Assembly (NCBI RefSeq): GCF_001039355.2 | Contig: NW_019775704.1 | Coordinates: 139,061 to 203,060, forward strand | Source: Lingula anatina | Lineage: Eukaryota > Brachiopoda > Lingulata > Lingulida > Lingulidae | Direction of reading: 5' to 3' | Length of the DNA: 64,000 nt | In this document: positions 10,601-22,100 of the stretch, piece by piece | Layout: each line of letters opens with the position of its first letter | Numbering within the stretch: position 1 is the first letter of the stretch | The notes under the pieces: model-generated | What the model was told of the DNA's origin: nothing | The model's input: only the letters and a program-made list of their open reading frames with translations | Database searches by the model: none | Position numbers and translations under genes: made by a program

Positions 10601-13489
10601 AATTACCGAATTCGCATAAAATCTCATTTTATTTTCGGGTCTTTGTCATGTCATTGTCAAAGTTATGCCTTCATGACTTTGATGCAGATCCAGACTTTAA
10701 TTCAAAGCTGTTCTGAGCACCCCAATAAATGAAACAAATTAACTTTCCAAACTTTAACTATTTCAAAACAGTCTCTCTCTCTTTTGTCAGAACCATGTTT
10801 CTTCTCAGAGCAGAACACTGCTAGACAAAACAGCAATACAATATAGCAAAAAAGTACGAGCTGATTAAACAATTACTGTGTACCTCGATGTGGAAAAAAC
10901 TTGACTATTATTATAGCCCCTTAATTACCTGACTTGCTCCGCCTCTGAAGACCGACTTTCCTTTAGCTTGTTCACCAGCACACTTATTATGATCACCAAG
11001 AAGGTGAGATTAATCTAAAACAAAGAATAACATTGGGCATGATTGTGAGATTGATCTAAAACACAGAATAACATTGTGCATATCTGGGTACTCTACACTG
11101 AAATTTCAGAGCACATGTAATCCCACTGATTTTAATATTGTATGAATAATTTAGTAAATGGATAGGTAAACGCATGTATAATACGACAATGCGCATGTTG
11201 GTGCTTTGGTAGCATGCGGAACGGCGCTTTTTTGACGTCATGTCGATATGACGTATACCGTTGTACAAAGACGTAACGCTGAAAGTGATATATCAGCGAA
11301 ATTAATTATTGTTTTCCCATTAGATAACATAAACGCATGCATACTCCTGGCGTAATAAGTCGGAACTGCGTGTATTTACAAACATCAGCGACGGGAGAAT
11401 GGTGATATTTCGTTTTGATTTAGTAACGCACGGTTAAATAAAACGTCACTTTTTCACAAGGAAACATGTATGCATAACCGAAAACATATTTTGTTCATGA
11501 AAGGAGAATTTGCCATGCACCCCATAAAAAGCACCGCAGAAAAACTGCCTGAATGCCAAACACGCTTCTTGTTGTCCAGACATTCCACCTGCTAAGCAAT
11601 AAACCACGCATTAAACACCTCTATCTCATTTCCTGGATGCCTTATTTGTAATTCAAATTCTTCCGAGAAAACCACAGTCACGGAATTTATGTTCCCAATT
11701 GTGTGAGAAAAAACGCTGAAATGATTGCTATCTCTCAACAACAACTGCTGTTGCCTCCTTATTAACCTTGCACAGAGGAAACGCGTGCCACTTAGGAGGT
11801 AGATTTATCAACAAAGGCCGGAATCGGATCAAAGGTCCATTATTTCATTACCGATGCAAACCAACGCTGCGTCAGATAGATGAAGGTTTTATGAGCACGT
11901 GTAGTGATTAATATTTCCTAGCTGATTTCATGAAGTTTATAGTTCCCGGTACAGCTACTGCACATTCACTGTGGAGAATGTATATCTTGTACATTCTGTA
12001 TTTCACATTTTCCATCGGCTCAGTTTATAGAAGTTCATTCTTTGGCTTGTTAAATTTATTTTGAAGGTTATGTAATCCTTAATGCTGATTATTTTGACAT
12101 GTAGCCTAATCCAAACTTTGACATTAAATGGTGTTACAATGCACGGGTTTTACATGTTAAATGCTGCAATTTTAACTTCATCTGACTTGCTTAAAAATAG
12201 ATAGACACAAGTTAAGTGTTTTTTAGTCGTTGTTATTCAAACCCAATTTGACTTGCGTTCTTTTGTCTTACATGTCCCAAGAGAAGCATCTTCAGCAGAA
12301 ATACGTGCATAAGCCCTTTAAACACACCAATATCTGAAACAACTGCCTTGAAAACTTACCGCAAATATAACCAATCGTGGCCCCTGTATGATCCAGTACG
12401 TAGTCAGAAACTCAATACCCAACCAACACCTGAAATGTATGTGACAGCTCATCTGATTTGTGGAATGAAAATACCACGCGCTTTCCTGGTAGACGTTATA
12501 TAGCCCTAAGACAGTTTCACGTACATGTATACAGTGTAAATCATAACTTGCAAACAACGTAGGGCATGTTTACATGTAGGTCTTTTTAAACCTCTTTAAC
12601 AAATGGACATTACAATATAAATCAATAGGCATAAACTATGTGCGCTTTAGCACACTTTCTCCAAAATATATTGTTCTGTAATATAACAGCATCACTTAAG
12701 CTTCTTGAAAATACATTACATGGAGGAGTTGGAAATGTACTTTATTCCGATAAATATCACTACAGTGACTGTTTATGGCGTTACAAATATCAAAATAACG
12801 TAATAATTACAAACTGTGTATGGTCGTAGCTGCTCGCTTTTACTTAAATCAGCTTTTACGGAAACTGCCAAGAGATATACATGTAGATAGCACAGAAAAA
12901 CGCAGACAGAAGTTTGTTCAAATGCTATTTTCGGGATATATTAGTATATAAATTACGCTATTTGATTCTATGTGGTGGCATTTGGTCGGGTTTTATAGAA
13001 CAATATTTGACTTTATGTGCATCTTTGACTTACCCTTCTGTTGGCGGTAACGTCACAGCCACCGTTATGACCCATGGTATGGTAATGATGAGCGGTACCC
13101 CTGGGGAATAAAGGAAAATATACAGTTACTCCTCGGTTAATAACCAGGCTTCTCTGTACATGTAGTAGTAGGTGTATTCTGGGTGTTATGTTGAGCGTTT
13201 GATTTAGACAAATTAAACAAGACTGACAATTGTTCTAAACAAATTACATGCACAGTGGAATAGTGGCATAATGGACTATGATTGAGAGCAACTTTTTCAA
13301 GGAATTCATATTTTCACTCTTTAAATATCCACATTCTCTCTCTCTCTCTCTCTCTTAAGTATAAGTATACAAGTACAAGTATAGTGAAAGAGTGGCATAA
13401 TGGAGGGTGATTGAATCAAGTGCTTTCACTGCATTCTTATTCTTTCTTTTCTCTCTCTCTCCCTCCTCTTTCCCCCATCTCTCTCTTCC

Positions 13490-13531
<42 letters not shown>

Positions 13532-14921
13532 TGTCCCCCTCTCTCTCTTACCCCATCCTATACAGTGGTACAATTTGAAATTTGGACCGTCTGAGAAGAC
13601 CGACACTGTGATCTGGTTGTGGAGGTAAAGGCCTTCAATGAACATCCACATAAACATCACCGTCCACGTGTACTCCATTAGAATATACAGGGCCTCGCAG
13701 ACGACCCGCTGGAAGCGCACAATTAAAATTATTAAAATCACATTTTAATTAAAAAAAGTGATCCCATGGATCACTATATATAGACTAAACATATACCATT
13801 TGAAAAAAATTAGGTGGATGACGATTTTAAAAGTATTAAAATTTATGTCATTATGTGTATTAGTAAGGGATTTCCTGTAAGTTTAGTAAATAACGGTAAA
13901 TATACTGCCATGAGAACAATCAGTGTAGACGCATATTTTGCAAAAGCATTCACTCATTTTTGTACCGTATCTGAAATTGTCCCTGACGTTCCAGCGGCGG
14001 CCCCCGCAATTTCTCCCGCCACAAGACGAGCCACATACTGGTCTATGTACAGCACCAGACGACACAGGACCTGGATAAGCATGGCGCTGAACAGGTTCAC
14101 GTGGATCTTTGTGCGACTGCATTTTAAACTCCTGCGTCAAAATAAATATACTGTTGAATATAGATATTCTCAAATCAAGAAATTAGGATTAGAGATTGGG
14201 TTTTTAATAAACGTAGTGGTGTAGAAATTGTTTGGATGGTTACAGAAGAGCTATAGATTTTTTTTATCTAAATGTGATCAAATTATGTTTGTTTTCACCT
14301 TTTACATATTTATCCCTTTGAATAAAACACAAGGAAGTTATTACATATAGCTATTGTATGATATGCTTGAAGCTTACTACGATGAAATGGGTTTTGTCAT
14401 TGCATGGCGACAACTTATTTTCGCAACGTGTGGAATAAATGAGCCTTGAAACAAACCAGATCGCAATAGATTGTATTCACTTTTTTTTTCCAATTATATT
14501 TTTATCAAATTTTTACCAAACATAAAAGTGGATGGCTGTATTCAATATTGACAAAAAGTTCAGTCACCTGAAATATGAAAATATGAAGAGGGAGACTGCC
14601 AAGGCGACTAGAGAGACGGCCAGTCCGGCGACCTCCACGGCTCTCGTGTTCTTAGCAATTTCTTTCATAGCCTGAAATGCAGATAAGACAATAATTAGTC
14701 TCAGACCATTTATGTGAAACGTAAGCTCGGGAAAGAAATCAGTGCAGCTTAGTACGTGAACATTATTATTATGAAATTTATCGACACACTTTTCCTCATC
14801 GTAGCATTGCATGTATAAACGGTTGTACCTTGATAACATGCACACGCACGCACGCACGCACACACACACACACACACTCTCTCTCTCTCTCACGCACACA
14901 CACTCACTTACACACACACAC

Positions 14922-14970
<49 letters not shown>

Positions 14971-17900
14971 CTAATAACAAATAATACCAGAAAACTGCAT
15001 AGCGATTTCCGTGTATAATATCCCTGTCACAAATGACTTACTATTCACCTCCGGAGTGACATTCATACCATGCGATTATATTGGATTTTATTGTCAAACC
15101 CGCATGTGCCCATATCCTTTGGGGGAGAAAATGCGTGCAAGATCATAAAACCCTCACAAATACCAATATCTGATTCAAATTGTTGTGCTAGACAGATCTG
15201 TAGATTTCTTGCTTACGCACCATTCTTTCCTCGGGCGTCTTCCCCTCCAGGTAGGCTTTATAGGCCTCGTAGCCTGTCTTGTCATAACAGCCGAGGTAGT
15301 CCGTGTAGCCCTCCCCGTTGCTGGACGTTCCTTCCCAGTGTCCTGTGATTGTGCAATTTCGCGTGGCATATTCTGGAAAAAACGTGGTTTGTTTTATGGA
15401 GTATATTTTGAATTGGTTCCTGTAATTTAGCCCATTGAACTGAATAACTCTACGGAGCAAATTTTGAAAAGAACCAAGTTAGAGTTTTGTGTTTATTTCC
15501 AAGGTTTGGAGCTATACTCCATGGGAACAAAAGGCATAGAATCAGCACAACCCGTTTACAGAATTGTAATCTCACTAGGGACTATTACCAGTATCATCAA
15601 ACACCATATAAAGAGAGGGACTGTAGTTATGGTAGTAAAACTTGCAAATATATGTGAAAAGCAATAAAGGCCCTTGCTATTGAAAATAAGTCATCCCATC
15701 AAAAAGGGGGCTCGATGACTGTGTATGAAATGATTACATTGCAAAGCACTTTTATTGTCCGACCTGCGTTTAAACACCTTCTAGTGCCTTGCACACATCA
15801 AGAAGAATCACTCACTATTGGTATCCAGGCCTCTTAGTGGGGGGCAATATTGCCTAGCAACGGTTCCAGCAGGGGTGGGTGGCCAACACAATATGGTGTC
15901 GTAAGTCGCGTTGCAGTACTGTCCTGCAATAAATCGAAAACATATTAGAACACCGAGCAATTAATGTTGGGTTAAAATCAAATAGTCATAAATTACAGAG
16001 CATGTCAATAATTCGAGCAACGCGGTAGGGTTCAATGCGGTTTCTTTCAACTAAACTGCTTTGAACCAGACAATATCTGCGGATACATTAGGTTTCTTGG
16101 AAAATGAAAAACTGCAATTTTACTTTGAAAATATGGGTCACAAAATTACATAATTGTCGGTCATCTTTCGAACGTATTTTACGCATGTCAAAAACTTACA
16201 TTCACTTAATTCACTTAAAGTATGGCGTCTACATACTGCAGCTTAATAACGCTACCAAGTAAAACTGCTAATAGAATTGTGCTGTATTGTTAAGTAAAGC
16301 CTTTACTATGTGGCAATTTTGTATATGTTTAGTACCTAATACCTTGTCAATCTAAAAATTGGGGACTTTCATGTCCTTCGTGAAATGAAAATACATTGAA
16401 AAGCTCCTCCCTTAAATATGATCAATCAATTTTAATGAAAATGCTCTGCTGTTTTCCTTTGGTTTTTAATTTAAGGAGTAAGCACCACCATCAAGCTGCT
16501 TTTGGTCATACAAAAAAAAAAAAAAAAAAAAAAAATTGAACGCACATGCAAAGATTCCAAAGCGCTAACCCTGACTGCAAACTTCAGAGAGGTTGTAACA
16601 ACATGAAATCAAATTTGTAATTGTAGTGGATTCAAACTCAAACAGTTTAATGTGCTGAAAGCGGCACATTTTGGTGCCTAATGGGCGATTTTCTGGGCTA
16701 TTAAATCGGCTTTCAGTACAGATCAGGTTATTATATGGAACTGGTTTTTCTGTAATTCAATAACTCAAAGGAGGAAAGAATAAAGTTATTTAAAACGAGT
16801 GCTCAAACACACTTCGGCGGTTTCTATCAGTGCTGAAGATCCGCCAAGGTATTTCGAACTTCTGCAACAATGAGGATATGGATTCTTTTCAGTTCATTTT
16901 AGGTGATAAAATTACCTACGTTGAAATCGCGTGGTTTGTGCGTGTTTTGGGGATACCTGCAATGACAGGGCGGATCTAGACAGCTGTCTATTTTCTGGGA
17001 AAACTAGCGCATTCTAAGGTATCAAATATATCGTGTGAATGAACTCCTTACTGCGTATGCATGAACTTTTAGAACTGGAATCATACGATGGCCTGACTTG
17101 TCACGAATAAAGATCACAAAGAACATAAGTGCAATAAGGTGAAGGAACGGTTTACCGTTATTTGTAAGAGAAATTTAGTTTTTCAAGTGGGCTTTAGTCT
17201 TGGGGTGTACACATATTTTCTTAAGAAGTCAGATTTTACCTGCAGAATCCAGATCATTTTTTTCATGACTAAAGATATGCGTTTCGTACCGAAAGAATGT
17301 AAGTGGGTTTTTATTATTAAGTCAGGGATGAAACAGGGAGTGAAAAGCAAGGCACGCACCTCACTCTCTGAGCAATTATCGACATCTTGCGAGGTCGCGG
17401 CGTGAACTCAGCTCTCTTGAAGAACAATCACTGTCAGAAGTTATTAGCACTCAGTTGGGAGGTTAGGCAGTGAAAACACCACAGGACTATCAGACATGTT
17501 CCCTTACATTTAAAACTCGTAAGACTCTTAAAGCCACCCTACACTGGACGGCGTCCTTTCTTCGTCCCGTACTACGACCCTGTTTGAGAGTAAATAAATA
17601 CTTTAAGTGCCAACAACTTGCCAATCACTGAGCATTCATTCTGCAACCAGAACGATGCTTGTGCCTCCTTTCTACGACCACAGCGATGCCAGTTTCATGG
17701 TCGCACAAAGGACGCAGAAAGGACGCCCTCCAGTGTAAAGAGGGTTTAAGGAGGAAGCAGTGGGTAAAAAACATTATTTTTCATCTTGAATCCCTGAGGC
17801 CCATAGTAATGACCAAATGAGTACAAAAGTTCAGGTTTGGATATCAAAAATGGAACAAAATCCTTGTAACACTACAATGTATAACACGGTATTATTTCCG

Positions 17901-19108
17901 GCATGTACAAAATTCGATCAAATAGCTTTTGTAATGTACTCTAAATGTGACGTTTAATAGAACGTGAAGTTGTTATCGTTATTCCTCGATAATATGTCAT
18001 GGTGTGGAGAAACGTATAAGTCGATCATTTAAGAACTCAAATTAATCTACCAGGGTAGTGCTTAAATGCCTTTTGGTCGTCCTCACTGTCATTTACTGTC
18101 AGAACATATAACGAATTGAGAGCAGCTTTTGTTAAAACTAAATTTTCTAATTGTGACAAAAATAATGCTGGAATAACAGGGGCTTTTATCCAGTCTTTTC
18201 ATTCCTGGAGTAGACAATCTAATGTTTATCTCCCTTAATTGTGCTTTTAAAGTCCAACGGAACTCAAATAGGACGAGTTTTACCAACAATTGCATTACGT
18301 CGGGACTGATTTTTCGGGAATCGAGCAAGTAGCGAAAAAGGCTTCTGAGACAACTTCAACAATAAGAGAATAAGCAGAAAACCACCGTAAACCTTAATGC
18401 AAAAATCAGCCTACTTCAGTTCAGGCTTAAAGGGAAAAAAACTCTTCATTTAAGGGGGAAGTGCACTATAACGGCTTTTCCCGGGTTGAACCATACTTTC
18501 CAATGGTAAATGAATCCGTTCTGATATTCATATTTATTAATTGTTTTTTATTCATTACAAAATGGTTTTGTAATAATCTCTTAAGATTATTACGAAGTGT
18601 AGCCATCTTTGAAGGTACCCGTGGCCCGATGGCTAGGACAGATTTTAGAATTGCGACAACCGTCGTTTTGGTGGTATTTTCAAATTAAAAATAGAGGAAG
18701 TTTGAACTCACTTGATTATAATTGAGCCTGATGCTACGACAAAAAAACGAAATAGTATGCATGTATGTAGCAAGCCCATAAATGATTTCAAACCGGCGTG
18801 ATTCTTGCTTTACTGCTGATGTCCGGGAATATTTATAAAGAAGAAAACCTAAGTGAATGACCATACTGAAATTGTATATATACAAATCACTTCTAGTCGA
18901 CCTTATACTGACTAAGTCAATTTGCTTGGTGTGTGGGGCCGAGGCCGCTTTGGGTTGCCTGGCCTCGGACTTAATCGGAGTGTACGCTCAAATGATGACT
19001 TTACATTGCCCCTTTTGTTAAATGGTGTTTACATAGTGGTTAGTGGCTACTAACGGCTCCTGTACTGGCAGAGTGGCGACCACCTGCGTTTTAATAAGCA
19101 TGGGCATG

Positions 19109-19161
<53 letters not shown>

Positions 19162-22100
19162 GTGTGTGTGTGTGTGTGGGGGGGGAGCGGATTCAGAAAA
19201 AAAAAAACAATAAAAATATACACAGCAAAGTCACACTAGTAGAATATTGTATGGTTATTATAAAGAAAGTAAGCTACATGTACGCATATGACAAAAAGAC
19301 GAGAAGCAACATCATTCTTACAAATATTTTAAGGCACCGGGTGCCTAAGACTGGAAAACTTTCCGAGTTCAAATCACTTCAAACTTTTACACATGTGGCG
19401 TGTTACGATTGAAAGAGCAACACAAACACATTAGTGTCGGGCTTGTTCCTGCGCACACATGTTTTGCAATCTTAGTTGAATGTTACCCAATAAAGGTTAT
19501 TCTGCCGTCTTTGTAACACGATCAGTTTCATTACTATTTTTTTCTGAATTTAATATAACATTGAGTTGCGTGAATAGTTTTCGATATTAATCAAGGTTAT
19601 TTTGTGCCACGTGTCTTAATTTCCGCAGTTTGGGTAATTTCAAATAATCCCCTGTGGATTGCGACGATCACACATTCATGGCCCTTCTATTTTGCTATAA
19701 GAAGGGACCTTTTCCATTCATTAGTTAATTTATTAACTAGTGCGGTGTACCACAACGAAACTGTTGCAGATATATCAGCGCCAATTATCCCCCTAAAAAA
19801 AGAATATTCACCAATTTCGTTATTTCGAAATCACTTTGAAAACGCGGGTGCGAGCAGTATCGCAAAAGATGGAAAAACCCTGTAAAAGCTTGGTTCAACC
19901 TGGTGGTATGGTTAATTAACCACTGTCATCGTAGTCCTCGATCATGTCGATTCCACTTCACCGGAGGCAATATGCATTAGACTGTCATCGTCACGAAATC
20001 TTTGTATAATGTTAATCGCTAGGGGAAAAACATACATGTACATTGTATCTCTTACTTAACTGACAATAGCCGTGGGTAAAACGTATATACTATATACTTG
20101 AGACATGCTTCATGTGGGGAAAGGTCAATGTTAAAGCAAGTCAAAATGCTTAAAGCAGGGGGTGCCAGGTGAACAGATTGCCAGAAACTAGACAATTGAC
20201 TCCTTCGCATAGCCTTGTACTGTGCCCTTAAGGCACTTGTAAAGTTACATATCTGCATTGTTATATATTCAGTTTGCATGTTAATACCAAACATGCGGCG
20301 TTTTCTTAGTTACATATATGAACGCTACATACAGACCAAGGGGTTCATGTTTTGTATGCAGATTATTGCATATACCCTAATCAGATTGGAAATTTATCTT
20401 TATTAACTACATACGTATATATTCACACCTATTTTCTTCGTCTATCTATCTCTCTATCTGTGTATCAAGTAAATGTACTCCTATTGCTGTGTAGGTGATT
20501 CCTTATCAGACGTCCGTCAGACTACTACAACTTGGCAACAGAGAGGCTTTAACGAACGCCGTAATTAACGTGTCCTCTTCGTGCTCTTCTCCAGTCTTTG
20601 CCGAGAAAACGCATTAAAGACAGCGGTTCGGAAGTAGGACTTAGGCAACATAGGTTAATGCGCCTTTATATGTTCTTAGGTAGGGTGAATTGACAAGGTG
20701 CTTGAATTATCTGTTGCATAAAGAATATAATTCCTTGCGATATGCCAGACTAACAGTAGCATAAATGGCAAATTACTTAGACAGCATAGCCAAAGACGAA
20801 ATTGCATATCGTCTTTGCACGACCCTGAAGTCGATGGTTCTCTTGGGGTATTTTCATCATGCCTAAAGACGTATTTTGACGCAACATTAGCTGTAAAGCT
20901 AAGTTTCCATGGTCTCTGGGGGCTATCTAGTAATAACAGACTAAGGTTATAATACTGTGACAGTGGAAGTGGTCGCAGTAAAAGCCGTTCTGTCTAAATC
21001 ATTGCATCCCCCAAGGAATGTAAGAAAGTTGTCCGCATTTGTGACAGTGTCACGTAATCGCTTATCATTCAAATCAAGGCAGATTAACTAAGGGTTGGTC
21101 GGTAACCGATGCCTATCGTTGCGTAGATGGCGGGTGACTAAAATTTGCCTTTACTATATGATACCTTGAATAGAGTCAATATATTAAGAAAAGTAAATGA
21201 ATTAGTGACATCCGATCGGGCAAATCAGATGATGTAATATCTACCTACCTTGTGATGTTTTTTTTTGCAATTTGAAAACTGTAGGAAAAAAGAGGGAAGA
21301 AAAATTGAAAACAACCTGCCATCTGATCTCATAATGATGTGAAAGAAACCCTATTAATTACCGTAATTAAACCTCGGTTGTATGCTGTGAGTCTGATTTC
21401 CGAGTCCCCTTTGACCAATGAAAGCCATTCAGATCTTCATAAATATCTTCGAACACTGCTATATTGATAAAAAAAAATAGCCAACCTATTCCATGATGAA
21501 GAGAAAAAGCACACAAGAAAGAAGTAAGCTAATCAGTTAAGGGTTTGTGTCTTTGTAATCTTACTAATGGCAGGGTCAGTAATTCCCACCGTGTGTCATC
21601 TAAAAACAACTTGACTGAAAACTAGCAGGTGAAACGGTCAAGCGACCGGTCAGTAACGCCAGGCTTCACTGTAACACACAAAAACAGCTCTTACATGGAC
21701 AATGATATATAAACACCCATGTTTCGCAATCAGTATATGTATTCACTTATTAAATTTAATTGCATCCCATATGCATATACCGTATTTACATTTAACACAT
21801 TATGTCAATTACGACATGGTAACCTTTTTAATACATATATTTTTTATATTTTATTTCTTTACTCGGTATATGATGTCAGTCTCCAACTGTAAATTCTGTT
21901 GAAATGTTCCGAATAAATGAAGGCCCTTTTACTGAAAACCCCCACCTTGACTTAATTTGACCTAATTACTTGTCAGCTACAAAACGAAAGAGCGAGAAAT
22001 CGTATATTATACAAACCCGGTATATATAAATGCACTCCCCGTTGACCATCGCGTACAGTTCAACAGACGACAAACCTCAGTGAAAGCCCCAGAAGATTCC

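Noticed and set aside
13355-13741. Long minus open frames continuing from the TM3 exon into Arg/Glu repeats
   Set aside because: The part after GWG is intron: a donor gtaaga lies there and the rest is a translated GA microsatellite.
13883-14173. Minus open frame rich in Gly, Arg and Pro over the TM2 exon
   Set aside because: Shifted frame of the true exon; the phase-correct frame gives the TM2 sequence.
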